A stretch of DNA of 64,000 bases from Paenibacillus sp. SYP-B4298. GTDB lineage: Bacteria; Bacillota; Bacilli; Paenibacillales; Paenibacillaceae. Under the pieces are notes generated by a model, which searched no databases, had not been told where the DNA came from, and saw only the letters and a program-made list of their open reading frames with translations. The translations under genes and the position numbers were made by a program. Shown here in pieces: positions 18,500 to 29,000 of this stretch; the stretch's first letter is position 1; the number at the start of each line of letters is the position of its first letter. Location of the stretch: assembly GCF_027627475.1 (NCBI RefSeq), contig NZ_CP115484.1:1720001-1784000 (forward strand), in the 5' to 3' direction.

Positions 18500-18529
18500 T
18501 TGATTTTTTCATGAAAAACGAGGTATAAT
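18500..18529 (+). promoter_or_regulatory. tetR promoter
   Basis: TTGATT (18500-18505) and TATAAT (18524-18529) are separated by 18 bp. Transcription would start near 18536, just upstream of the operator-like site at 18559-18577. Confidence 0.7.
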
Positions 18530-18558
18530 CATTTCATTCGATGACCGAAGAACTGTAA

Positions 18559-18577
18559 TGTTATTTTGGTCAATATA
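18559..18577 (+). promoter_or_regulatory. operator-like site 1, shared with yhgE promoter
   Basis: TGTTATTTTGGTCAATATA. Its reverse complement (TATATTGACCAAAATAACA) nearly repeats at 19284-19301 before the YhgE gene. It lies between the tetR promoter and the tetR start, the position for an autoregulatory repressor site. A second, inverted half TGACCGAA is at 18542-18549. Confidence 0.55.
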
Positions 18578-18598
18578 TGAAATGAGGTGAGAGATGCC

Positions 18599-19192
18599 AT
18601 GTCCGATATTGATCGCAAGCAGGAAATTTTGAAGGCAGCTCAGCAGTCCATTTCGCTGTTTGGCTATAAGGCAACTACCATGGATCAGGTGGCGAAGCTT
18701 GCCAGAGTTGGCAAAGGTACCATTTACACCTTCTTCTCGAGCAAGGAAGAGCTGTTTCAAGAGATTATGGTAAAGCTCAATACCGAGATGCTGGAGCTGG
18801 CGCAGCAGGCTTACCGCCCTGAGCTGTCCTTTCGGGACAATATGCGAGCGATCCTGCAGGGGGTGTTGGCCTATCGCAGCAATCATCCGCTCATATCGCA
18901 GTTAGTGCATGAGGTGCGCGATATGGGAACGCCAGAGGCTATGGAGGGCATTCGGCAAACCGAGGAAGCCATTATTCAATATGTAACGACGAAGGTGGAG
19001 GAGTATACGGCCCGCGGGGAGCTGAAGCCGAGCAATCCCGAGATGACGGCATTTATGCTTGTCAAGATGTATTTGTTATTGATTCGGGAATGGGATCATA
19101 AGCCTGGTCGTCATTCATTGACTCATGAGCAAATATTAGATCTGATGGAGCTGTATTTCTTGAATGGGGTCAGTCAACAAGAGCCATCCTAA
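18599..19192 (+). CDS. TetR/AcrR family transcriptional regulator
   Basis: A 197-residue repressor. The N-terminal TetR helix-turn-helix (about 8-55) is clear: ILKAAQQSISLFGYKATTMD followed by QVAKLARVGKGTIYTFFSSKEELF. The C-terminal ligand domain is all-helical. The ATG at 18599 is chosen for its AGGTGA 8 nt upstream; the in-frame GTG at 18587 overlaps that site. It sits upstream of the YhgE/Pip gene in the same direction, and the shared operator-like sequence implies it controls both itself and that gene. This arrangement is common for YhgE proteins. Confidence 0.92.
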   Translation: MSDIDRKQEILKAAQQSISLFGYKATTMDQVAKLARVGKGTIYTFFSSKEELFQEIMVKLNTEMLELAQQAYRPELSFRDNMRAILQGVLAYRSNHPLISQLVHEVRDMGTPEAMEGIRQTEEAIIQYVTTKVEEYTARGELKPSNPEMTAFMLVKMYLLLIREWDHKPGRHSLTHEQILDLMELYFLNGVSQQEPS

Positions 19193-19283
19193 GGATGTGC
19201 CCCACTCAAGGAGAGGGCGGTGTGCTGCGAGGAAGCTAGCGCGCCGCCATAGAGATACAGGGCAAGCTTTATTTTTTTCTCTC

Positions 19284-19301
19284 TATATGACCAAAATTAC
19301 A
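19284..19301 (+). promoter_or_regulatory. operator-like site 2 upstream of yhgE
   Basis: TATATGACCAAAATTACA, matching the reverse complement of the site at 18559-18577 over nearly its whole length. It lies ~60 bp before the YhgE start. It is the likely second binding site of the TetR protein. Confidence 0.55.
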
Positions 19302-19357
19302 ATTTAGTTCTGCGTTCATTCACGCATGTTAAGCTAACATAACAGGGGATGGTTTCA

Positions 19358-21535
19358 ATGAATATGCTCAAGGCGGAATGGAAAAAAATTTTTAGTCGGC
19401 CAATGTCCATCATCACGATTGTCGGATTGCTGTTTGTTCCTTTCTTCTACGGCCTGATCTTCCTTTCGGCATATTGGGACCCCTATGGTAATACAGACCA
19501 GCTACCCGTTGCTGTCGTTAATCTCGATCAAGGGGCCGACTATCATGGCAAGCGGCTTGATATTGGCAGCAAATTTGTAGAGCAGCTCGAGGATAATACG
19601 ACCTTCAAGTGGTCATTTCCTGACAAGGAGAGTGCGCTCAAAGGGCTGGAGGATGAATCGTACTATCTCGTCATTGAGATTCCGGCCAACTTTTCCAAGG
19701 ATGCAACGACGGTTATGGACGAGAAGCCGATCAAAATGAAGCTTAATTATTATACGAACCCCGGCAAAAACTATCCTGGTTCGCAGATCAGCAACGCTGC
19801 GATGGTCAAAATCAATGAACAAATTGATTCTGAGGTAACGAAGGAATATACACGCTCGCTGTTCGATAGTCTAAGCGATATATCATCGAGCTTTCAGAAG
19901 GCCAGCAACGCTGCTGGAGAACTCGATACTGGCGGCCGCAAGCTCGAAGATGGCTCCAAGGAGCTTCATGATAAGCTGGAGTTGCTTGCGTCAAGCACGG
20001 TTAAGCTGCAGAAGGGCGTCTCCGACCTGTCAACCGGGGCCGACAGTGTGCAAAGCGGTCTGAAGGAGGCCAGAAGCGGAGCAGCCCAATTATCCGATGG
20101 TCTGCAAGGGGTGAACAGCGGTGCAGTGAAGCTTCAGGAGGGCTCCGTCAAGCTAGCAGACGGCTTGCAGCAGCTAGGCGCGGGCGCGCAGAAGCTCCAC
20201 GGAGGCTCGCAAGAGCTGAATAACGGCATCAGCAAGCTGGATAGTGGCCTGAAGTCGTCAGTAAGTGGAGCATCACAACTCAAACAGCAGCTTGAAGCCT
20301 ATAGCGGGAAAATGGCAGAGCTTGCGCAAGCGATGAGTACACTCGCTGGACAAGACGGAGCCTCTGAACAGTTGAAGCAGCTATCTGCGTCGCTTGGAGA
20401 GCTGCAGAAGGGTGCGCAGCAGCTAGAGGCAGCCGCAGGCAAGCTCGCGGATGGGCAGCAGCAGCTATCTGGCGGAGCCCAGCAGTTGGTTAGCGGCGGC
20501 AGCGGACTGGAGCAGGGCTTGCTCGCTCTTGGCGACAAGCTGAAGGCGGCACAAGCTGGCGCAGTCGAGCTATCGCAAGGAAGCCAAGCGCTGCAAGCAG
20601 GCACAGGGAAGCTCGCCGCTGGCGGCACAAGTCTGGTAAGCGGGCTCGACAAGCTGATCAACGGCCAACAGCAGCTTGTTGGCGGCATGAAGGAGCTAAG
20701 CAATGCCTCCGGTCAACTGCAATCCGGTTCGCGGCAATTGGCTGATGGGGCAGGCTCATTGCACAATGGAGCCAAAAGCTTGGCGGAGGGCACAGGCAAA
20801 CTGCATAACGCGCTACAGGATGGGGCGGATCAGACGGGTGTTCATGCGGATGAAGAGACGTATGACATGTTCGCCGCTCCAACGGAGCTAGAGGGACATA
20901 AGCTTCATGAGATTCCGAGCTACGGCGTCGGCTTGGCGCCCTATATCCTGAGCATAGCTCTCTATGCGGGAGCGATGATGTTTGCCTCGGCTTATTCACT
21001 CAAGGAAGCGGCCATCCGACCGCGTAGAGGCTACCCATGGTTCCTCAGCAAGCTGAGTGTGGTCGTTATCGTCAGCTTCTTGTCCTCGGTTCTAGTGGAC
21101 AGTGTGCTGCTGCTGGGCTTGGGCCTTGAGGTGCAATCGATGTGGATGTTCTATCTGTTCACCTTCATTACCAGTTTGACATTCTTTTCGATTGTGTTCA
21201 TGTTGTTTGTCGCTCTGAACAATGTTGGACTCTACGTTGCCTTTCTGCTGTTGCTGCTGCAGATCGGCGGCAGCGGCGGCACGTTCCCAAGCCTGCTTAC
21301 GCCGGGCTTCTTCCAGGCGCTGCACCCGTTCCTGCCGATGACACATTCGATCAACGGTTTCCGCCAGATCATCTCGATCGGTACAGATTACAGCATCGTA
21401 TGGCAGCAAGCAGGCATTCTCGGAGGCTATACGGCACTGGCATTGCTGGTGGCGGCTGGACTATTCGCCCTGCAGGCGCGCAAGATCGAGAAGAGCGGAC
21501 ATTGGGAGCACGTAGCCCTGGTGGACGAAGAATAA
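19358..21535 (+). CDS. YhgE/Pip family membrane protein
   Basis: A 725-residue protein. One N-terminal membrane helix (about 18-40) is followed by a long extracellular part, a repeat-rich region (about 185-500) made of ~7/14-residue units of the type LxDGxxxLxxGAxxL, then about five membrane helices at the C-terminus in an ABC-2-permease-like block. This is the YhgE/Pip (phage infection protein) architecture. Homologues act in phage adsorption, type VII-like export or drug efflux; the role here is not known. The ATG at 19358 has AGGGG 9 nt upstream; the ATG at 19349 abuts that site. It is probably controlled by the upstream TetR gene. Confidence 0.93.
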   Translation: MNMLKAEWKKIFSRPMSIITIVGLLFVPFFYGLIFLSAYWDPYGNTDQLPVAVVNLDQGADYHGKRLDIGSKFVEQLEDNTTFKWSFPDKESALKGLEDESYYLVIEIPANFSKDATTVMDEKPIKMKLNYYTNPGKNYPGSQISNAAMVKINEQIDSEVTKEYTRSLFDSLSDISSSFQKASNAAGELDTGGRKLEDGSKELHDKLELLASSTVKLQKGVSDLSTGADSVQSGLKEARSGAAQLSDGLQGVNSGAVKLQEGSVKLADGLQQLGAGAQKLHGGSQELNNGISKLDSGLKSSVSGASQLKQQLEAYSGKMAELAQAMSTLAGQDGASEQLKQLSASLGELQKGAQQLEAAAGKLADGQQQLSGGAQQLVSGGSGLEQGLLALGDKLKAAQAGAVELSQGSQALQAGTGKLAAGGTSLVSGLDKLINGQQQLVGGMKELSNASGQLQSGSRQLADGAGSLHNGAKSLAEGTGKLHNALQDGADQTGVHADEETYDMFAAPTELEGHKLHEIPSYGVGLAPYILSIALYAGAMMFASAYSLKEAAIRPRRGYPWFLSKLSVVVIVSFLSSVLVDSVLLLGLGLEVQSMWMFYLFTFITSLTFFSIVFMLFVALNNVGLYVAFLLLLLQIGGSGGTFPSLLTPGFFQALHPFLPMTHSINGFRQIISIGTDYSIVWQQAGILGGYTALALLVAAGLFALQARKIEKSGHWEHVALVDEE

Positions 21536-21825
21536 ATCATGCGGCAGTTAGGATGAACAGACTTGACCTGTTAATCGTTCTTGACTTTTGGACAGTTGCA
21601 ACTGATCCGCAATAAGAGAACTCAGAGCACCTTCAAGCATTGCTTCCATGTCTCAGGATATGGAGGAAAACTTGGGGGTGCTTTGGCGTTAATATTCATA
21701 TACTCGCTATGTTCGTTGGTCGTGTTCAACTTGCTGCCGTTGTAGTGTTTGGAGGACAGAACAATTAGGGTAAAGTCTATGAGAATTGGTTCATAGGAAA
21801 AATAGAAAATAATATGTAGTAATGG
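21536..21825. other. intergenic stretch without recognised feature
   Basis: 290 nt between the YhgE stop and the next promoter. No ORF with a ribosome binding site and no clear terminator after yhgE were seen. It turns AT-rich toward its right end. A 7-bp stem AGTAATG / CATTACT (21818-21824 with 21838-21844) straddles the following promoter. Confidence 0.5.
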
Positions 21826-21854
21826 TTGAATTTATAGCATTACTTTTATATACT
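21826..21854 (+). promoter_or_regulatory. promoter of the stalk/giant-protein pair
   Basis: TTGAAT (21826-21831) and TATACT (21849-21854) with 17-bp spacing. Transcription would start near 21861, only ~25 nt before the terminator-like hairpin. Confidence 0.65.
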
Positions 21855-21884
21855 AGTAGACAGGATATGTTTTAGCGTTTTCGG

Positions 21885-21929
21885 AAGCACCGGCCTACAA
21901 GGAGATCCTTGTTTGCTTGTGCTTTTTTT
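21885..21929 (+). terminator. attenuator-like terminator in the leader of the 21985 gene
   Basis: AAGCAC (21885-21890) pairs with GTGCTT (21919-21924), GGC (21892-21894) with GCT (21915-21917), and ACAAGGA (21897-21903) with TCCTTGT (21906-21912). Seven T follow directly (21923-21929). It lies between a good promoter and the coding sequence, 55 nt before the start codon, so the operon would need read-through or antitermination. Confidence 0.7.
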
Positions 21930-21984
21930 GCTCTGCCAGGCACGGATGGGCTAGGAATGAATTGTACAGAGAGGGGATCAAGTG

Positions 21985-22998
21985 ATGAAGAAAACATGGA
22001 TAGGGACACGGGCAACTGGATCGAAGGAATCGCTAATTGCAAGAGGGGGCAGAGCAACGGGAGCGCTCGCACTCGCTGCGGCTGTGTTGCTTGGTGGGGG
22101 TGGAGCAGCAATGCCGCCTGCGGATGCTGCGGTATTAGAGGGTGGGAATAAGGATATAAAAGGGCTGGTCACATTTAAAACCGACGTATCCTTGGAGGTG
22201 CTCTATGATGCGCGGCGTATTCAGTTCGATGTGCCTCCGAAAATGGTGGAGGGCAGCGTCCTGGTGCCGATCCGATTCGTAGCGGAGAAGATGGGCGCCA
22301 AGCTGCAACTGAACGGTAAAGACATCACGATCACCAAAGAGGACAAGGTGCTGAAGCTGACACGAGACTCGAAGAAGGCGTCTTTTAACGGCAAAGCAGT
22401 CACGCTTGCACAGCCAGCCATGGTGGACAGAGGCCGTACCCTGGTGCCGCTGCGTGCTGTGAGCGAGGGGCTGGGTGTAAAAGTCGAATGGGATCATGCG
22501 AATCAGTATGTGTGGATTGGCAGCCAGGAGGTGCCGAGGCTGGAGGACGTGATTGATCCGGTGGATGTGAAGCCGTATGCGAAGTATTATCCGGCTGATG
22601 ACCTATTATGGACAATCTACAGTTCCGATCCTGAATTGAATGGTAAAAAGATAACAACTATAAGATTGGTGAGGACAAGCGATTTTCCTTTGTTGTTTGG
22701 TAATGGTCAAATTGTATATCGCTTAGATAAATCAAAAGGGACCGATCAGAATGACTATATTCGTTTCTCTTCAAACTATAGGGGGAGTATATCGAATGGG
22801 CTTTTCCTTCTTCGTAGTGACAAGTTTCGGTTTCAGGGCGCCTATACCAGAGAGAACACAAAAACAGCTACTCTTGAGTATATTCCCATTGATTACTACG
22901 ACGATAATGAAACAACCTGGTTGACAGATATTGAGTACATCGGTCTAAACCTTGATTCAGATTCATTAATTGCTATGAAAAATGAATGGAGGAAATAG
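21985..22998 (+). CDS. secreted stalk-domain (copper amine oxidase N-like) protein
   Basis: 337 residues. It has an unusually long signal-type N-terminus (basic 1-23, hydrophobic ALALAAAVLLGGGGAAM, cleavage near DAA at ~48). A copper-amine-oxidase-like stalk domain (about 70-170) shows the classic LVPIRFVAEKMGA and RTLVPLRAVSEGLGVKVEW repeats. The C-terminal ~150 residues are not recognised. The ATG at 21985 has GAGGGG 8 nt upstream; a GTG lies one codon earlier. The C-terminal half is encoded by clearly AT-richer DNA than the N-terminal half. It is 4 nt upstream of the 2086-residue gene, so the two form an operon and probably act together on the cell surface. Confidence 0.85.
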   Translation: MKKTWIGTRATGSKESLIARGGRATGALALAAAVLLGGGGAAMPPADAAVLEGGNKDIKGLVTFKTDVSLEVLYDARRIQFDVPPKMVEGSVLVPIRFVAEKMGAKLQLNGKDITITKEDKVLKLTRDSKKASFNGKAVTLAQPAMVDRGRTLVPLRAVSEGLGVKVEWDHANQYVWIGSQEVPRLEDVIDPVDVKPYAKYYPADDLLWTIYSSDPELNGKKITTIRLVRTSDFPLLFGNGQIVYRLDKSKGTDQNDYIRFSSNYRGSISNGLFLLRSDKFRFQGAYTRENTKTATLEYIPIDYYDDNETTWLTDIEYIGLNLDSDSLIAMKNEWRK

Positions 22999-23002
22999 GT
23001 AA

Positions 23003-26000
23003 GTGAAGCATAAAATAAAAGGACTATCATTGGTACTTCTTTTCGCCTTCATTTTAGAACTTGTGATACCCTTTGTGCCTTTGATGGATAATCTAAGAAC
23101 AGCAGAGGCTGCTCCAGATTTCGGAAATGCATCGATTCAACCCTATCCTGTTGCAAATAAAAGATACGCTGTAGGATTTATGTATTATGAAGCATGGAGT
23201 AATACCAAAGGGCGGTTCACAAGTTTTGGTCCCGGGGACATTGTTCCCCCGGACTTGCTTTACCATACGTACAATTTCTCATTTCCCAATCGTACAGTGA
23301 CAGATGTAAAGGTATATAAATTCAACACGGCTAACAATGATCATATTAACTATTTTAATCAGTCGAGGGTGGGGCAAAATTATAATGTTTTTAAATTGTA
23401 TCTTTCCGAATCCGTCAACAATCCTCAAGTCTCCAATTCTTCTGGTAAAGGCACCAGCACGGTCACCTTTACAGTAAACCTGTCTGGCGAGCTTACAACT
23501 GGACGCCACCAAGATATGACTAATAGCGCCTATTGCAGCGAAGAAGTCACTGTAAAAGGTAAGAAACAAAAACGCTGTGCTCCCGGCACAAAGGTATATC
23601 GATATTATTTCCCGGTTGTCTTCGAGTTCCATCTGAACGGGAGGATGATTACCCAGCATTATACGACTGACAGCAAAAGCCTGGCCTCTGTCTTCCCTAC
23701 CGACACTAAGGACATCGTGATTGGCAAGATGTACGAGGAAAAACCTTCAAGTCACAAAGACTATAAATACGAGGGCTATAAGGAGAGCAGTGAGGGCGAT
23801 CCGACCGGGGACATCAAGAAGGGAACGCCGAACATCTATTACAACGGCAAGTATGACACCCATCGCATCTATTTCTATTACAGCAAGCTGGAGGAACCTC
23901 CGCCACCAGGGAGCGGCGAGATCAAGATCCGTCACATGAACCGAGTTGGATCGACCGGAGCCTACACGTTAGCCGGGGAAGAATCCGAGACCGTAGCGCG
24001 TGTACCTGCGACGCGAACAGCCACAGCCAAAGCTTCCTACGGTGACATCCAAGGCTATAGCCTCAGCTTTACCGGCTACAGCAACACCGTGACGAACAGT
24101 ACCGATAATACGCGCGCGGTCAGTCTAACCACCACCAATAAGACGGCATATGTGACCTTCTTTTACAATAAACCCGATAATTCAGGTAGATATACTGTAG
24201 ATTTTAAAATCGATCCGAGCAGTATCAGCTATCGAGATTCGTTCAGCTTTACCCCCAAAATTACGGTATCCGGCTGTACGTATATCTCGCATAAGTACCG
24301 TATTGAACGGGACGGAAGCCGTGTCGTCACCAGCGCAGTACAGGGCATGAGCACCGTCTCCAACTATACATACAGCACTTACCCGTGGATTATCGGGATC
24401 GGGACACATCAGGTATATGTCCAGCTCACCACAAGCTGCGGGATCTCGGAGTGGGTCGGGCCGAAGACGCTGGAGGTAGCGGGTCCGAAGAACAACAGGC
24501 CGCCCGTCTTTCAGGCTGCTTTTGTCTATCCGTTCGCACCAACGGTTCCGATTTATGAAGTTGTCGAAGGTACGGTCATGAATATGATCTACATATACGA
24601 TCCGAGTGTGCCGACACCATACGACCCGGACGGAGATTCAACGTATTTTGACGGGTTCGACTTCGACAGTACGAGCAGCCCGTTCCTGAAGCAGATTCCG
24701 ACCGTGTACGAAGACCATAAAAACATGGACGGCTATCACAATATTGTGATGGATACGCCGGGCGATTATGCGATTACTGCGAGTATGCGAGATGAATTCG
24801 GCGCCAAGGCGACATCGGTCGCACGCATCAAGGTGGTACCGAACAATCCGATTCCTCGCATCGTAGCGCCAGCGGAAGTCATCGTCAATCGACCGATCAA
24901 GGCCGATGCAATCCATGGTCAAGGCAGCACAGCCGCGCTGCAAAAAACCATTAGGGACTACCATTGGACCAACAAGAAGGACAGGTACACGCAGATAGGA
25001 ACCGAGATTGTGGAGCTGGAGGTAACCGATAGTGCAGGTGTGCGCAGCTTGCCCAAGGATAAGGCCACGGCAGCAATTAACGTCGTTCCAGACAAGCCGC
25101 CTGTCGCGAAGCTGGAGCTGCCAGAGAGGATGCTGAGAGGTTCGATCGATGTGCTGAACAAGTCTTATAGTCCAGACAATGATGGCATTGTCGTCAGCAA
25201 CCTTACGATATGGTACGACGCAGATCATAGCGGCGCCTTCACGAAGGAGCCGGGGAAGAAGCTTCCGATTGGGGTGAAGGGTTCGTACAAATTCACACCT
25301 GACAAGGTAGGGAAATATCGCTTTCAGATCTATATTGAAGAGGATTGGGGATTAAGCGATACGGCGACTTATGAAGTTGAGGTTGTCAATGAAGCGCCGA
25401 CAACCGCCTTCTCGCTCTCCAGCGAAAGCCCGGAGCCGCCCCAGTTTGACATTTCCCAAGTCATTCCGGCCTCAATTCTATTTACGAACGAGTGGACGAC
25501 ATCGAGCCTGACACAGCCAAGTGGATTAAGCAAGCTCAACGATTTGTACTTGACCTATGATGTGAAAACAAACAGCCTGGCGAATCGCCATGGCAAATCA
25601 CCTTATAAGGCACCGCCAGCCGATAGTGCCATCACCTCGGAAACGAAGCAGGAGGCGTACAACGGTAGTTCAAAACCATTATTTGATACGCCATACCTAC
25701 ACAAAGGGGCAAGCGGGTCTTCCCGTCAAAGCCAAGGCATCTTTGGCTCTATCCCGTATCAGAGACTGAGGACGAATAGTGATCTGATCACCCCGTACTG
25801 GTCAGGCGAGCAATGGAAGAAAACCGAGCTATCGGAGTACAGCGCCTTTTTGTACCAGGATGTGTTTGGAGGAACCTATGATCTGGCTTGCCGTTATTAT
25901 GACTGGGATTCGGATGATGTGAAGTGGAAATGCACCCTTACACGCACGGAGTTGAACGGGAAGAAGTCCTGGGCGTATGAGAATTCCGCCGCCTATTCCT

Positions 26001-29000
26001 CCAGCTCGATCACCAACGTTCCGTTTGGAGTGGGGCGGGGAAGCAATAATGGTGTGGTACTGAATGAAGACGGGACGAAGATTGGATTCCAGGAACTCGT
26101 CCAATACGGAAGCAGCTACCAGTGGACAACCAGGTGGTACGACATCAAGACATTAAAGCCAGTAACCGCCGTAGTCGCTAAGCCAGTGCAATTGAGCCAG
26201 GGCAGTGATGTGGATGCGGAAACCATTCAGGACAAAAACAGCAAAGGCAATTACCGGAGCACCACGAAATACGTAGTCTATGAAGATGAGAATGTTACGG
26301 TTAAGAGGATTAACGTAACGGAGGATAGTGACTGGTATAGTAGCTCAGACACCAGGACGCTCTCTGAGATGCTTGAATCCTACAACAAACAGAGTGGACA
26401 GACGACTACCTATACGGTGTATGACAAAAAGGTCTTCAGAAATAGCTGGAGCGACGGCAGTTGCAGCCCATGGAACGGGGGAAGCTCCTACTCCAGATAT
26501 ACCTACCAAGAGGTGAAATATGCCACCTCTCAGGATGGCATCACCTATATTGTCGATTCCTTCAACAAAATCCATGTGGTCGATAAATATGGGAAGTTGG
26601 TCAAGACAGTGACCACCTTTAGCCAATATCCGGATCGAACACGAAATTGTTCGGGAGGAGATACGGATACCCGTGAGTTTGGAATTATGGATTATGGATT
26701 TGGTGCCGACGGCGAGTTCTATGCTGTACTGGACGAGAAGTATACGGAACTGCGCTATAGACAAGAAGGTCAGTCTAAATTTCCGTATTACACTTCTAGA
26801 TCCTATGTGAAACAAACCCTGTACAGCAGCAAAGGCATGGTCACAGCCCAGACCAATACCGATGAGCTGGGACAGGTGCTCCACACGGATACCGTCATGG
26901 CCGATGCTGACTTTAACTTTGAATTTCAGCAGTCGATAGCGGTGAGCACGCATCCGTCAGGCTTTGCATTTCGTGCCCGGGACAACCAGAACATGTACAG
27001 GCTGGAGCTGACGAACAGCAAGGCTGAACTGGTGAAAATGGTGGGCGGGAAGCGAACCTCGCTCGGTTCAGCCTCGATCAATGTTCAGGGAGATCGATTC
27101 CTGCATATTAAATTATCGGTACGGGGGGATAAAATCAAGGTTCGTTCCGAAGGGCTGCCATTGTTCGATGTAACAGACAAGACGTTCAAGGAGGGCAGCT
27201 ACGGCTATTTCTTCAATGCCCCGGGAACCAAATTCCGCAATCTGCAAACGGCCGTTCCGATCATGGACGAGAACCAGATTCATGATGTCGGAATTGTAGG
27301 CGAGCAACTGACGTATACGTCCATGTTTGAGGATGTGGAGGGCGATCCACAGGTGGAGCCGTTGGACGAATGGAGGTATGTTCACAGCCAGCCGGATAAA
27401 TTTCTTGATGCGAAGGACGGACATTCAGGACTATCCAAGCATCACGAGAAAGTGTACACAGAGCCGCTGCTGGAATTGGACAGGGTCGGGCAGTATATGA
27501 TTTCCTATTCGGCGGTGGACAATCCGACACCCAAGGGCTACAGGTATCCCGGCTCAAGCGTGTTCGCTGCCTATATGCAGCGCTCAGATGCGTATTCGAG
27601 GACATTCATTGTTCATCGCAAGCCAATTGCCCTGTTCACCATCTTGCAGGATGACAACTTTGTACTCACGTATACCGATCGCAGCTATGACCCGGACCGC
27701 TGGCTGCCGGGAGGAACCTGCTCCCAAGAGGACACCGGAATCGACTACTGCAAGACGCGAGGCATTACGGGCCATAAGTGGGCCTACATAGACCCAGACG
27801 GCAAGACGTATAACAGCAAGCTGGGCAGACCTACCAAGAAGGGACTGTACACGGTTCGGCTATCTGTCAAGGATGAATACGCAGCCTGGTCGGAGTGGTA
27901 TGAGCAAGAAATCTGGCTGGATGCACCGCTGGCGAATACGCCGCCTGTACCTGGCTTTACGACAACACCCATTACGACCTACCGCGATACGGATGTCGTC
28001 ATCGCATCGCAAGCCTATGATCTGGAGGATGGCGACCGGACGACGCTGGAGCACGCCTATTACATGCGAAACGTCACAGCAGACGGTTCGGAAAGTCTGC
28101 AAAGCGCCTCGCGTACCACATGGACACGGAGCTTCAGCACGATCGGCACGTTCGCGATTCGGCAAGTCGTGAAGGACTCGCAGGGGCTCTCTGCGGAGAT
28201 GACCAAGCAGGTATATGTTGTGAACCGCAAGCCGCAGGCCGATATTCAGGTTCCAGAGAGCAGCGATCAGAGCAGCCCGACGAAATTCGATGTGCTGCGC
28301 CCCACCTTTGAGTGGACATTCCAGGATGCGGACAAGGCGGATAAGCAGACACAGTATCAGGTGCGAATCTACAAGTATGGCGGTGTGCTGCTGCTGGATA
28401 ATGGAGAGCGCATCGGTGCCAGCGGAAAGTGGATACCGAGCGTTGATCTGCCTGAACAAGTGAAGCTGTACATTCAGGTTCGGGTGCATGACGGCATTGA
28501 ATGGGGCGAGTGGAGCGAACGGAAATTTTTCTACGTGGAGACCAATCGGCCGCCGGTTGCTCATTTCGTCTGTACCCCCAATCCGGCTTATGAAGGGGAT
28601 CGTGTGGAATGCGTGAACGGCTCAACCGACCCGGATGATGATGAGCTGACGTACCAGTGGACAATCACGGGACCCGGCGGGTATCGCCAAACCGATACAA
28701 GTGAGAATCTCTCGATTCCCGGCAGCGTAACGGATCAGCGAACAGGGAAGTACCAGGTCAGACTCCGTGTGACCGATGCCAAGGGGGCGCCGAACGAAAC
28801 GGATGCCACGGGCACGCTCGAGGTGCTGCCGCTGGGACTGACGGCTCAGGTGTCGCATACACCGGAGTGGGAGACGTACCGGCACAATTGGAACAAGGCG
28901 AATCCGAAGGCAGAGCGGGGGGAAGATACGTTCTGGGCAGGAGAGGGATTTGTACTGACGGCTTATCCGAACCTTACAGACGCAAGCGGAGGCAGTCAGA

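Noticed and set aside
19925-20830. tandem DNA repeat or possible CRISPR-like array
   Set aside because: The periodicity is the protein-level LxDGxxxLxxG coiled-coil repeat of the YhgE protein; DNA units are degenerate and there are no spacers.
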